A stretch of 64,000 nucleotides of DNA, taken from assembly GCF_014694385.1 (NCBI RefSeq), contig NZ_JAAOCA010000003.1:180255-244254 (forward strand). The letters run 5' to 3'. How positions within the stretch are numbered: the stretch's first letter is position 1; each line of letters starts with the position of its first letter. Under the pieces are notes generated by a model. The model saw nothing but the letters and a program-made list of their open reading frames with translations, was not told the DNA's origin and ran no database searches. Position numbers and translations under genes: made by a program. Of this stretch, positions 9,158 to 18,407 are shown piece after piece. This DNA is from Pseudomonas typographi (lineage in GTDB: Bacteria > Pseudomonadota > Gammaproteobacteria > Pseudomonadales > Pseudomonadaceae).

Positions 9158-10345
9158 ATGGCCGCCCGCCCCGCCTTGCCCCCCACCGTTTACCTCCTGG
9201 GTTTGACGATCTTTTCGTTGGTCACCGCCGAATTCATGGTCGCCGGCATGCTGCCGGCCTTGAGCGAGGCGTTTTCGGTAAGCCTGGCCCAGGTGGGCAA
9301 CCTGATCGCCTTCTACGCCCTGGGCATGGCCGTGGGCGGGCCACCGGTCACGGTGGTGCTGCTGGCCTTGCGCGTCGGCCATAAGGCCGCACTGGTGGGT
9401 TTGCTGGCACTGTACGTGGCCGCTGGGGTGATGGCGGCACTGGCCGAAAGCTACCCGGTGCTGGCCTGGGCACGGGTGATCATGGGGGTGACCAGCGCTA
9501 CCTGCATCGGCCTGTGCATGACGGTGTGCGCCGGGCTGGTCGCGCCCCAGGTGCGCGGGCGCGCGGTGTCGGTGGTGTTGGCCGGGTTGATGCTCTCCCC
9601 GGTGGCGGGTGTGCCGCTGACCACCTGGGTGCAACAGCACTTCGGTTGGCGTGCCAGCGGCTGGCTGGTGGTGCTGCTGGCGTTGCTGTGTACCTGGCTG
9701 GCGGCGTGGCGCCTGCCCGCCTCGCCTGCCGGCAGCGCGCCGCCGTTGCGCGAGCAACTGCGGGCATTGAATAACCGCCGCCTATGGGCGGCCTACAGCA
9801 CCAGCGGGCTGATCATTGGCGCCACCTTTGCCGCCTTCAGCTACTGCGCGCCGATTCTCATCGACGTGGTGGGCGTGAAACCTGCGCAGGTGGCCCCGCT
9901 GCTGGCGCTGTATGGTGTGGCCAACGTGTTGGGCAATATGGTCGTCGGCCGGGTCGCCGACCGCCACACCCTAGGTGCCCAGGGCTGGGGCCTGGCCTTG
10001 CTGGTACTGGCCCTGGCGGCGCTGGCATTAGTAAGCGGGCCCCAGTGGCTGAGTTTGGTGTGCTTCGTCGCCATCGGCCTGACCGGCGTGGCACTCAACC
10101 CTGCCATGGTGGCCCGGGTAATGAACGCCGCCGAACCCGGAGCGCTGGTCAACACCCTGCACACTACCGTGATTACCACGGGCCTCGCCTTTGGCAGTTG
10201 GGCCGGCGGCTGGGTGATCGATGCCGGTTTTGGCCTGCGCGCGCCACTGTGGGTGGGCGCTGGCATGGCCCTGCTCGGCTTGCTCAGCCTATGCCCCGCA
10301 TGGATCACTGCGGCGCAGCGCCCGCCATGCGCCGATGCTCTATAA
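9158..10345 (+). CDS. MFS transporter, DHA1 family (AraJ/YdhP-like)
   Basis: A 395-residue, 12-segment major facilitator. The N-terminus LLGLTIFSLVTAEFMVAGMLP is characteristic of the AraJ/YdhP/Cml group of sugar and drug exporters. It begins 80 bp after tauD and could be a separate unit or a read-through member of the tau operon. Substrate unknown; a role in exporting sulfur-metabolism products would be pure inference from position. Confidence 0.85.
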   Translation: MAARPALPPTVYLLGLTIFSLVTAEFMVAGMLPALSEAFSVSLAQVGNLIAFYALGMAVGGPPVTVVLLALRVGHKAALVGLLALYVAAGVMAALAESYPVLAWARVIMGVTSATCIGLCMTVCAGLVAPQVRGRAVSVVLAGLMLSPVAGVPLTTWVQQHFGWRASGWLVVLLALLCTWLAAWRLPASPAGSAPPLREQLRALNNRRLWAAYSTSGLIIGATFAAFSYCAPILIDVVGVKPAQVAPLLALYGVANVLGNMVVGRVADRHTLGAQGWGLALLVLALAALALVSGPQWLSLVCFVAIGLTGVALNPAMVARVMNAAEPGALVNTLHTTVITTGLAFGSWAGGWVIDAGFGLRAPLWVGAGMALLGLLSLCPAWITAAQRPPCADAL

Positions 10346-10494
10346 TGGGGTCACAGCCACCGGCATGTTTAGCCAGGCCTATTGTTGTGATAGAGAAAAC
10401 CCACTGACCCTTTTCACCGGGTTGTGGTCGATTCATTAAGGCCGGGTGGCGCAGCCGCCATCCGCTCATTGTCACCTAAAAGGGGAGAAACCTT

Positions 10495-11025
10495 ATGGCC
10501 GTTGCCAATACCAAAGCCGAACTCAAGACCGTCGCTAACGTCAAGGCTAAAGCCGAGCAGCCGGAAGACACCCGCATCGAGAACCAAGCCGAAGTCGGCA
10601 AAGCATTGGCGGTGCTGTTGTCTGACGTGTTCGCGCTGTACATCAAAACCAAGAATTACCACTGGCATATGAGCGGCAGCCACTTCCGTGACTACCATTT
10701 GCTGTTGGAAGAACAAGCCACCCAGTTGTATGCCATCACCGACGTGATCGCCGAGCGGGCGCGCAAGATCGGCCAACCTACCGTGCGCTCGCTTGAGCAA
10801 ATGGTTCAGCTTAAGCGCCTGGCCAGCAGCGAAGTCGAAGGCCTGACGCCTGAGCAAATGCTGATTGAACTGCACGACGATAACCAATCGCTGGCAGCGT
10901 TCATGCGCTCCACCCACACGATTACCGACGAAGCCAACGATATTGCCACCACCAGCTTGCTGGAGGAATGGGTCGACCAAGCCGAAGAACGTGCCTGGTT
11001 CCTCGGCCAAACCGTCGGTCAATAA
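10495..11025 (+). CDS. Dps/ferritin-like DNA protection protein
   Basis: A 176-residue Dps-family protein. Dps dodecamers oxidise and store iron and protect DNA. The ferroxidase-site residues are visible in KTKNYHWHMSGSHFRDYHLLLEE (His and Asp/Glu), and the segment DVIAERARKIG follows. A charged lysine-rich N-terminal tail of about 30 residues could contact DNA. A good ribosome site (GGGGAGA) lies 8 bp upstream, and a terminator hairpin follows. Confidence 0.93.
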   Translation: MAVANTKAELKTVANVKAKAEQPEDTRIENQAEVGKALAVLLSDVFALYIKTKNYHWHMSGSHFRDYHLLLEEQATQLYAITDVIAERARKIGQPTVRSLEQMVQLKRLASSEVEGLTPEQMLIELHDDNQSLAAFMRSTHTITDEANDIATTSLLEEWVDQAEERAWFLGQTVGQ

Positions 11026-11042
11026 CACTGCACTGCCCAAAG

Positions 11043-11066
11043 GCCCCGGCACCGCCCGGGGCTTTG
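11043..11066 (+). terminator. rho-independent terminator after the Dps-like gene
   Basis: GCCCCGG (11043-11049) pairs with CCGGGGC (11056-11062) around a 6-nt loop, followed by a short T-rich stretch. It lies 18 bp after the stop codon. The T tract is short, so termination may be partial, and the CoA-transferase gene starts only 20 bp later. Confidence 0.65.
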
Positions 11067-11085
11067 CTTATTCCGAAGGATTCGC

Positions 11086-12462
11086 ATGATCGCTGAGCAA
11101 CTCCTGGTGGGGCTATGGCACAGCCAGCACCTGCCCGAAGAGGCCCTGGGCCATGGCTACCTACCGGCCGGGCCGGGGCTGTTCGCCTCGTCGTTCGCCG
11201 TGGGCCTCGCCGCCCAGGCTTGCCTCGGCGCGGCGGCGTTGGCCGCCTGTGAGCTGGGCTTTCTGCGCGGTGCGGCGCGCCAGCATGTGGCTGTTGAACG
11301 GCGGCACGCCGAGGCCCAAGCCAGTGGCTGGTTCAGCGTGAACGGCGAGGTGCCCAGCGCCTGGGACGCTTTCAGTGGCCTGTACCGCTGCGCCGACGGT
11401 TACGTACGCATACACGCCAACTTCGAACACCACCGTAACGGTGCCTTGGCATTGCTAGGGCTTGACCCGGCAACCGCCACCCGCGCGATGGCGGAATCGG
11501 CTGCCTTGCAATGGCAGGCGTTGAGCCTGGAAGCCCAGGCCGCCGAACGCGGGCTGGTGATCAGTGCCCTGCGCAGCTTCGCTGAATGGGACGCTACTGC
11601 CCAGGGGCAAGCGGTGGCCAGCCAGCCCTTGTTCACCGTGGAGCGTATCGGCGAGGGCGCGCCTTTGCCCTTGCCCACTCTAGACCAAAGCCAGCGGCCG
11701 CTGGCCGGTGTGCGTGTACTGGAACTCACGCGTATCCTCGCAGGCCCAGTCGCTGGAAGAACCCTCGCCGAGGCGGGGGCCGACGTGATGCTGGTCAATG
11801 CGCCCTACCTGCCTAATATCGCCGCAATCGCCGATACCAGCCGTGGCAAACGCTCTGTGCACATCGACTTACGCGCCGCCAGTGGCCACCAGCAACTGTG
11901 GCAGTTGGCGGGCCAGGCCCATGTGTTCCTCCAGGGCTACCGCCCCGGTGCGCTGGCCGCGCGCGGGTTTTCCCCCGAGGCCTTGGCCGAGCGCCGTCCG
12001 GGCATCGTCTACGTGTCACTCTCGGCCTATGGCAACCGCGGGCCATGGGCGGAGCGCCGGGGGTTCGATTCATTGCTGCAGACCGCCATGGGTTTCAACC
12101 AGGCCGAGGCCGAAGCCTTCGGCGATACCCGGCCACGGGCCATGCCGATGCAGATCCTCGACCAAGCCACCGGTTACCTGATTGCCTTTGCCGTGGCGGC
12201 AGCGCTGCGCAGGCAGCAACTGGAAGGGGGCAGTTGGCATGTTCAGCTGTCGCTGGCGCAAACCGCGCAGTGGTTGCGCGGGCTGCCGCGTATCGGCACG
12301 GCGCAGAGCGAACAGGCGCCCTACCTGGAGCCCTACCTTGAAACCTACCGCTCAGGCTTCGGCGAACTGCGGGCCGTGCGGCCCAGCCCACAACTGGCAC
12401 GCACCCCGCTGGGGTACGGCCGACCGTCGAGCCCGCCGGGCACGGATGCGCCCACGTGGTAA
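11086..12462 (+). CDS. CaiB/BaiF family III CoA-transferase
   Basis: A 458-residue family III CoA-transferase; these enzymes move CoA between carboxylic acids through an aspartyl-CoA thioester. The C-terminal half has the core LAGVRVLELTRILAGPVAGRTLAEAGADV and YVSLSAYGNRGPWAERRGFD motifs. The N-terminal half is a diverged second domain, so the protein is laid out with the core domain in the second half. Substrate cannot be told. It is convergent with the TetR gene. Confidence 0.85.
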   Translation: MIAEQLLVGLWHSQHLPEEALGHGYLPAGPGLFASSFAVGLAAQACLGAAALAACELGFLRGAARQHVAVERRHAEAQASGWFSVNGEVPSAWDAFSGLYRCADGYVRIHANFEHHRNGALALLGLDPATATRAMAESAALQWQALSLEAQAAERGLVISALRSFAEWDATAQGQAVASQPLFTVERIGEGAPLPLPTLDQSQRPLAGVRVLELTRILAGPVAGRTLAEAGADVMLVNAPYLPNIAAIADTSRGKRSVHIDLRAASGHQQLWQLAGQAHVFLQGYRPGALAARGFSPEALAERRPGIVYVSLSAYGNRGPWAERRGFDSLLQTAMGFNQAEAEAFGDTRPRAMPMQILDQATGYLIAFAVAAALRRQQLEGGSWHVQLSLAQTAQWLRGLPRIGTAQSEQAPYLEPYLETYRSGFGELRAVRPSPQLARTPLGYGRPSSPPGTDAPTW

Positions 12463-12524
12463 CCCGAGCGCGGCTACCCTGCACACGGGCGTGGAACCGG
12501 CCCAGGCTCACGGGCGCATAGCCA

Positions 12525-13232
12525 TTACCGGGCGCCCGCCCGCAACCTGACCAACCCCTCCAGGGCGAAACGCACCTGCGCCAACACCACGTCGCGCACT
12601 TTTTCCATCCGCACCGGGCCTATGGCGTCCCAGCCCAGCGAGTCGAGTAAACTTTGCCGTTGCACACGAAGCGCCGCCACCTGGGTGAACACCCCGAAGG
12701 CGTGCAAAATCGTGCGTTCGTCGTCCACCGGGTAGCCACTCAAGTGTGCTACCAGGCCACGGATGACCCCTGCGATGCGCGGTTTGAAGCGCTCGTTCAT
12801 CAGCGCGTGGGCGCTGGCTGGGCACTGGCCAGCTTGCTGGCGTGACATGAACTCACGCCAGGGCTTGGCGCCGGAGCCATCGTCGATCAACGCGATCATC
12901 CTTGAAAGAATGCCCAGCACCGCGTCGACCCGCCGCGCATCCGCGGCGCCGGGGTCGGCCAGTACGCCTTCGGCGGCAGCGGTGGCGCTACCCAATTGCT
13001 CCCACAAGCGCTCGATGATGTGTTCCACGCACGCCAGGTACACACCTTCTTTGTTTTCGAAGTAATACTGCAACGCCGGGGCGTTAAGGCCAGCGGCACT
13101 GGCGATGTCGCGGGTGGACGCGGCATCGTAGCCTTTTTCGCCGAACACCCGCACCGCCGCCTCGACCAGCCTGGTGCGAGTTTGCGCACCGCGTTGGTAG
13201 CCGCCTTCATGGGTGGGTTTGTAGCGTGCCAT
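12525..13232 (-). CDS. TetR-family repressor, CecR-like
   Basis: A 235-residue regulator. The N-terminal helix-turn-helix spans about residues 18-65 (TRTRLVEAAVRVFGEKGYDAAST, then LNAPALQYYFENKEGVYLACVEH). The C-terminal ligand domain resembles the CecR/DUF1956 group. It is transcribed away from the adjacent HlyD-EmrB-outer membrane factor operon, as CecR-type regulators often are next to efflux genes, and a perfect palindrome lies between them, so it most likely represses that operon and itself. Confidence 0.88.
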   Translation of the reverse strand: MARYKPTHEGGYQRGAQTRTRLVEAAVRVFGEKGYDAASTRDIASAAGLNAPALQYYFENKEGVYLACVEHIIERLWEQLGSATAAAEGVLADPGAADARRVDAVLGILSRMIALIDDGSGAKPWREFMSRQQAGQCPASAHALMNERFKPRIAGVIRGLVAHLSGYPVDDERTILHAFGVFTQVAALRVQRQSLLDSLGWDAIGPVRMEKVRDVVLAQVRFALEGLVRLRAGAR

Positions 13233-13301
13233 GTTCGAAGTGCCCTGAATGTAAACCGGCCCAGCGTATAACTGTTGACAAAATATGTCTCCCCGGCGAT
13301 T

Positions 13302-13319
13302 TTATTCCAACTGGAATAA
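13302..13319. promoter_or_regulatory. palindromic operator candidate for the TetR regulator
   Basis: TTATTCCA (13302-13309) and TGGAATAA (13312-13319) are perfect complements around a 2-bp centre, the usual architecture of a TetR-family operator. It lies 14 bp before the efflux-operon start at 13334 and 70 bp from the repressor start. A TTGACA hexamer at 13275-13280 gives a promoter whose -10 region would overlap the palindrome, so binding would block transcription of the efflux genes. Confidence 0.7.
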
Positions 13320-13333
13320 TTTGGAACCCCTTG

Positions 13334-14422
13334 ATGGCCGGCACGCTCGCAGCCCCCCCCTCGCCTTCGAATGATACCCAACGGGGTAAAGCCCGCCGCG
13401 CCCTGCTCGCCTTGGCCGCGGTGACAGCGGCCGGGGCTATGGCCTGGGGCGCCTGGTGGTGGTTGGCCGGGCGCTTTATCGAAAGCACCGACGATGCTTA
13501 CCTGCAGGCAGACAGCCTGACCGTGGCACCGAAAATCAGCGGCTACGTGGCGCAGGTGTTGGTGGCCGATAACCAACCGGTGCACCGCGGCGACGTGCTG
13601 GTACGCCTGGACGGCCGCAAGTATCGCGCCGCCGCCGACGAAACCTCAGCCACTATTACCGCACGGGAAGCGGACCAGGCCAAGGCCGAGGCCGACCTCA
13701 CCCAACAGGACGCGAGCATCGCCGAAGCCCGCGCGCAATTGCTCGGCGCCCAAGCCGATGCGCTGCACGCCGAGGCCGAGGTCAAGCGCTATGCCCCGTT
13801 GGCCCGCTCCGGCGCGGAAACCCAAGAGCGCCTGGCCGAGCTGACCAACGAACAAGCCCGCGCGCAAAGCACCTTGGCCGCCCGCCAGGCCGCGCTGCGT
13901 TCGGCGCAAAGCCGTTATGCGACCTTGCAAGCCCAGGTACAACAGGCCAAAGCGCAGTTGGGCGTCGCCCGCGCCAGCGATGTCCAGGCGCGGCTGGATT
14001 TCAACGACGCCGAGGTGCGTAGCCCCATCGACGGCCGTGTCGGCGACCGCGGCGTGCGCCTAGGCCAATATGTGCAGCCCGGCACCCGCTTGCTCACTGT
14101 GGTGCCGCTGCAAGCGCTGTACCTCAGTGCTAACTTCAAGGAAACCCAGATTGGCAGCATGCGCCCGGGGCAAGCGGTCACCGTGCATGTCGATGCCCTG
14201 CCCGGCCGTGACTTGCTCGGCCACATCGACAGTTTTTCACCGGGCACCGGGGCGCAGTTCGCCCTGCTGCCGCCGGCCAACGCCACGGGTAACTTCACCA
14301 AGATCGTGCAGCGGGTGCCAGTACGCATCCGCCTGGACGTGCCCGATGACCTGCAAGGGGTGCTGCTACCGGGGCTGTCGGCCACCGTCGAGGTCGACAC
14401 CCGGGGCGCCGCCCATGGCTGA
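13334..14422 (+). CDS. HlyD-family membrane fusion protein (EmrA-like)
   Basis: A 362-residue periplasmic adaptor of an EmrAB-type efflux pump. One membrane anchor (about residues 22-42) is followed by the lipoyl half-motif STDDAYLQADSLTVAPKISGYV, a long coiled-coil hairpin rich in Ala, Glu and Gln, and the second half-motif RSPIDGRVGDRGVRLGQYV. I choose the ATG at 13334 because the longer in-frame start at 13226 would lie inside the divergent repressor gene and upstream of the promoter. Its 3' end overlaps the EmrB-like gene by 8 bp. Confidence 0.9.
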   Translation: MAGTLAAPPSPSNDTQRGKARRALLALAAVTAAGAMAWGAWWWLAGRFIESTDDAYLQADSLTVAPKISGYVAQVLVADNQPVHRGDVLVRLDGRKYRAAADETSATITAREADQAKAEADLTQQDASIAEARAQLLGAQADALHAEAEVKRYAPLARSGAETQERLAELTNEQARAQSTLAARQAALRSAQSRYATLQAQVQQAKAQLGVARASDVQARLDFNDAEVRSPIDGRVGDRGVRLGQYVQPGTRLLTVVPLQALYLSANFKETQIGSMRPGQAVTVHVDALPGRDLLGHIDSFSPGTGAQFALLPPANATGNFTKIVQRVPVRIRLDVPDDLQGVLLPGLSATVEVDTRGAAHG

Positions 14423-15986
14423 TACCTCGAGCGCCGCCACGCCGGTAGCCAATGCTTCGCTGACCGATTGGATCGCGGTGGTGGCCGGCTCGCTCGGTGC
14501 CTTGCTGGCGACCCTGGATATTTCCATCACCAACTCCGCGCTGCCGCAGATACAAGGCCAGATCGGCGCCACCGGCACCGAAGGCACATGGATTTCCACC
14601 GGCTACCTGATGTCGGAAATCGTGATGATTCCGCTGGCGGCGTGGTTCACCCGGATTATGGGGTTGCGGCGCTTTCTGATCGTAATGGCGGTACTGTTCA
14701 GCGTGTTTTCGGTCGGCTGCGGGTTATCCGGCTCGCTGGCGGGGATGATCCTCTGCCGCATCGGCCAGGGTTTTACCGGTGGGGCGATGATCCCCACAGC
14801 GCAAACCATCATGCGCACCCGGCTGCCCGCCCACCAATTACCCATCGGCACCACCTTGTTTGGCATGACGGTGATCCTCGGGCCGCTGTTGGGGCCGGTG
14901 ATCGGCGGGTGGCTGACAGAAAACTTCAGTTGGCGCTGGTGTTTCTTTCTCAACCTGCCGGTCACCGCGGCGTTGGTCACCCTGCTGTGGACCGGCCTGC
15001 CCGCGGAAAAAGCCAACCTGCAGGCGTTGTTCAAGGCCGACTGGCTGGGCATTTTCGGTTTAGCGGTGGGGCTTTCGACGTTGACCGTGGTGCTCGAAGA
15101 AGGCCAGCGCGAGCGCTGGTTCGACTCCAGCTTGATCTGCTGGCTGAGCGTGGCCTGCGCCTGCGGCTTTACCGCATTGGCCGCAGGCCAAGCCACTGCC
15201 CGGCAACCCATCCTGCAATTGGGCCTGCTGGCCAACAGGCGCTTTGCCAGTGTGCTGTTGATCGGCACCGTGGTAGGCGCCGGCCTGTACGGCACGGCCT
15301 ACCTGGTGCCGCAGTTTCTCGGGGTCATCAGTGGCTATAACGCCGAACAGGCAGGTTCGGTGATGCTGCTCTCTGGCCTACCGGCCTTTTTAATGATGCC
15401 GATATTGCCGCGGCTATTGGGCCGTTACGATCTACGCCTGCTGGTGGTGCTGGGTTTGGTGCTGTATTGGGCCAGTTGTTTTGTCGACACCACCTTGACC
15501 AGCCAGAGCGTCGGCCACGACTTCGCGACCTCGCAATTGCTGCGCGGCGTGGGGCAGATCCTGGTGATGATGCCGCTGAGCCAGCTCTCGATGCGTTCAG
15601 TGCCGACGCACCAGGCCGGCGATGCGGCCGGGCTCTACAACATGTCACGCAACCTCGGCGGCACCCTCGGGCTGGCCCTGCTGGGGGTGCTGATCGACCG
15701 CCGCGAGCATTTCCATGACGCCGCGCTGCGCGAAACGGTATTGGCCAACAGCCAATCGGCGCAAAGCCAAATGGCCGAACGCAGCGCCGGTTTTCTCGCC
15801 CAGCATGGCGACCCGGCCTGGGCCAACCTGCAGGCGCTGGGCCAACTGGCCAACGAAATTGCCCAGCAAACCTCGACGATGACCTACAACGACGCGTTTT
15901 TCGCCTTGGGCCTGGCCATGCTCGCCTGCCTGCCCCTGGCCTTCCTGATCAAGCAGCGCACGGCACAGGCAGCGCCAGCACGATGA
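14415..15986 (+). CDS. MFS multidrug efflux transporter, DHA2 family (EmrB-like)
   Basis: A 523-residue 14-segment major facilitator. The DHA2 signature LATLDISITNSALPQI lies in the first membrane segment, TEGTWISTGYLMSEIVMIPL in the next, and the motif C region TLFGMTVILGPLLGPVIGGWL in segment 5. Start at the ATG overlapping the adaptor stop (14415-14422), so the three pump genes are translationally coupled. It would expel hydrophobic toxic compounds driven by the proton gradient. Confidence 0.92.
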   Translation: MADTSSAATPVANASLTDWIAVVAGSLGALLATLDISITNSALPQIQGQIGATGTEGTWISTGYLMSEIVMIPLAAWFTRIMGLRRFLIVMAVLFSVFSVGCGLSGSLAGMILCRIGQGFTGGAMIPTAQTIMRTRLPAHQLPIGTTLFGMTVILGPLLGPVIGGWLTENFSWRWCFFLNLPVTAALVTLLWTGLPAEKANLQALFKADWLGIFGLAVGLSTLTVVLEEGQRERWFDSSLICWLSVACACGFTALAAGQATARQPILQLGLLANRRFASVLLIGTVVGAGLYGTAYLVPQFLGVISGYNAEQAGSVMLLSGLPAFLMMPILPRLLGRYDLRLLVVLGLVLYWASCFVDTTLTSQSVGHDFATSQLLRGVGQILVMMPLSQLSMRSVPTHQAGDAAGLYNMSRNLGGTLGLALLGVLIDRREHFHDAALRETVLANSQSAQSQMAERSAGFLAQHGDPAWANLQALGQLANEIAQQTSTMTYNDAFFALGLAMLACLPLAFLIKQRTAQAAPAR

Positions 15987-17422
15987 ACACACCCCTTTAC
16001 CTGTTTGCCCTGTGCGCCTTGGCCGGCTGCACCGTGGGCCCGGACTACACCGGCGCGCCACCGGTGGCCCCGCACAGCCTGCAAGCCGGCCACCTGGCCC
16101 ATGACACCGCCACGCCCGGCCGCGCTGGGGCCATCGCCCGCTGGTGGCAAACATTGGGCGACCGGCAGTTGGACCTGTTGGTCAGCCAGGCGCTGGCGCA
16201 CAGCCCCGACGTGGCCGAGGCCCAAGCGCGGGTGCGCCAGGCCCGGGCCAACCTGCAAAGCGAAGTGGCCGCTGGCAGGCCCAAGCTCAGCAGCGATGCC
16301 ATGCTGCTGCGCATGCGCTCGCCAGACACCTCCGATTTTGGCTTCGATGGCACAGGGCGCGGGCCGCTGAGCCTGTACCTGGCAGGCTTTGACGCCAGTT
16401 GGGAGGTGGACCTGTTCGGTGGCACCCGCCGCGCGGTGCAGGCCGCCGACGCCCAGGCACAGGCGGCCGGGGCGAACCTGGCCGACGCCCAAGTGCAACT
16501 GGCCGCCGAGGTGGTGCAGGCCTATACCGACCTGCGCGACCGCCAGGCGCGGCTGGCGCTGGTAGATGCCACACTGGCGGTGGAGCAACAAGCGCTGGGC
16601 TTGACCCAACAGCGGCTGGAGCGCGGTGTGGCCTCGCAATTGCAGTTCGAACAGGTGCTGACCCAGGCACAAAACACCCAGGCCCAGCGCCTGCCATTGC
16701 AAACACAGTTGATCGAAGCGCAGGATGAACTGGCCCTGCTATGCGGACTTGAACCCGGCGAGCTGGACAACCGCCTGGCGGCCGCCGCGCCGCTGCCGCA
16801 GGTGCCGGCCCAAGTGCCACTGGCAAACCCGGCCGCCCTGCTCAAGGCGCGCCCAGACGTGCGCGCCGCCGAACGGCAGTTGGCCATGCGCACCGCGCAG
16901 GTGGGCCAACAACAAGCCGAATGGTTTCCCAAGCTGAGCCTGACCGGGGACTTGTCGTTCAGCGCCGCCGACCCCGGCCACTTGCTGCGCAATGCGAACG
17001 GCACTTGGCTGGCCTTGCCACGGCTGAGCTGGAACATTCTTGATTTCGGCCGCGTGCGCGCGGGGGTGGAAAACGCCGAAGGCAGCCGCGACGAAGCTTT
17101 GGCCCATTACCAAGGCGTGGTGCTCAACGCCCTTAAGGATGCCGATGTGGCCCTGGCCCGCTACGGCCATCAACGGCAGAACGCGGTGCTGTTGGCCGAA
17201 GTGCAAGCCAGCGCCGAGCGCGCTGCCGGGCTCACCCGCCAACGCTATGAGGCCGGCACCGCCAGCACCTTGGATTGGCTCGACGCTGAACGCACACTGT
17301 ACGACGCCCGGCAAAATCGCATCGGCGCCGATGCCCAGTTACTCAAGGACTTCACCGCCCTGCACAAGGCCCTGGGCATGGGCTGGCAAGTGGCGGCGGT
17401 CACCACGGCGCAACACGGCTAA
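15983..17422 (+). CDS. outer membrane factor lipoprotein (NodT/OprM family)
   Basis: A 479-residue TolC-like outer membrane channel. The N-terminal signal ends in a lipobox LAGC near residue 15, so it should be lipidated, followed by TVGPDY, the standard start of mature NodT-family proteins. Two structural repeats of the OEP domain follow. ATGA overlap of 4 bp with the EmrB-like gene completes a tripartite pump encoded as one operon. Confidence 0.93.
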   Translation: MNTPLYLFALCALAGCTVGPDYTGAPPVAPHSLQAGHLAHDTATPGRAGAIARWWQTLGDRQLDLLVSQALAHSPDVAEAQARVRQARANLQSEVAAGRPKLSSDAMLLRMRSPDTSDFGFDGTGRGPLSLYLAGFDASWEVDLFGGTRRAVQAADAQAQAAGANLADAQVQLAAEVVQAYTDLRDRQARLALVDATLAVEQQALGLTQQRLERGVASQLQFEQVLTQAQNTQAQRLPLQTQLIEAQDELALLCGLEPGELDNRLAAAAPLPQVPAQVPLANPAALLKARPDVRAAERQLAMRTAQVGQQQAEWFPKLSLTGDLSFSAADPGHLLRNANGTWLALPRLSWNILDFGRVRAGVENAEGSRDEALAHYQGVVLNALKDADVALARYGHQRQNAVLLAEVQASAERAAGLTRQRYEAGTASTLDWLDAERTLYDARQNRIGADAQLLKDFTALHKALGMGWQVAAVTTAQHG

Positions 17423-17444
17423 GGTGCAGCGCCGCCTGGGCAGG

Positions 17445-18308
17445 TTAAGCCAGGGCATCCAACTGCGCCACCACCTCGGCCGGCAACTTTAACTGCGCGG
17501 CGGCCAAATTCTGCCGCAGGTGCTCGACCTTGGAGGTGCCGGGGATCAGCAAAATGTTGGCTGAGCGCTGCAGCAGCCAGGCGATCGCCACCTGCATCGG
17601 CGTGGCACCGAGTGATTGCGCGATGGCGTCTAGTTCGCTCGACTGCAACGGGGTGAAGCCGCCAAGCGGGAAGAACGGCACGTAGGCAATACCCTCCTGC
17701 GCCAGCACGTCGATCAATGGGTCGTCGGCGCGATTGACCAGGTTGTAGAAGTTTTGCACGCAGGCGATGGGCACGATGCGCCGCGCTTCGGCCACCTGCG
17801 CCGCAGTGACGTTGCTCACCCCCACGTGGCGGATCAGCCCCTGCTCGCGCAGCTCGGCCAGGGCTGTCACGGCTTCCTCGATCGAGCCCTCGACCGGCCC
17901 GTGCACCCCGTGCATGCTGCGCAGGTTCACCACCTCCAACTGCTCCAGGCCGAGGTTACGCAGGTTATCGTGCACGGCGGCCACCAGTTCCGCCGGCGCC
18001 ATCGCTGGCAACCAGGCGCCGTCGGGGCCGCGCCGGGCGCTGACCTTGGTGACCAGCGTCAGCCCCTCGGGGTATGGCTGCAGCGCCTGGCGGATCAATT
18101 GGTTGGTGATGTGCGGCCCATAGAAGTCCGAGGTATCGATGTGGTCCACACCTTGGGCGACTGCCTCGCGTAACACCTGTAGCGCCCCATCCACGTCCTT
18201 CGGCGGGCCGAACACACCAGGGCCGGCCAATTGCATGGCGCCATAGCCCAAGCGGGTCACCGTGCGGTCTCCCAGCCGGTAGGTACCGGCGGCGGTCGAT
18301 AAGCTCAT
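17445..18308 (-). CDS. aldo/keto reductase
   Basis: A 287-residue TIM-barrel NAD(P)H oxidoreductase. The catalytic tetrad is visible: Asp and Tyr in HIDTSDFYGPH, Lys in LVTKVSARRG, and His in LRSMHGVHG. The cofactor segment RSANILLIPGTSKVEHL is near the C-terminus. I use the ATG ending at 18308 because GGAGAG lies 7 bp upstream; a start at 18368 would overlap the promoter of the divergent LysR gene. Substrate unknown; the LysR next door is a likely regulator. Confidence 0.92.
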   Translation of the reverse strand: MSLSTAAGTYRLGDRTVTRLGYGAMQLAGPGVFGPPKDVDGALQVLREAVAQGVDHIDTSDFYGPHITNQLIRQALQPYPEGLTLVTKVSARRGPDGAWLPAMAPAELVAAVHDNLRNLGLEQLEVVNLRSMHGVHGPVEGSIEEAVTALAELREQGLIRHVGVSNVTAAQVAEARRIVPIACVQNFYNLVNRADDPLIDVLAQEGIAYVPFFPLGGFTPLQSSELDAIAQSLGATPMQVAIAWLLQRSANILLIPGTSKVEHLRQNLAAAQLKLPAEVVAQLDALA

Positions 18309-18407
18309 GTTGATCTCTCCGTAAGTGGCAACAAGGCTCACGATAGGCGCACTTTCACTGCACGACAATCGGCTATAGTGTGCACAACCTGTACGGAATC
18401 ACGAACA

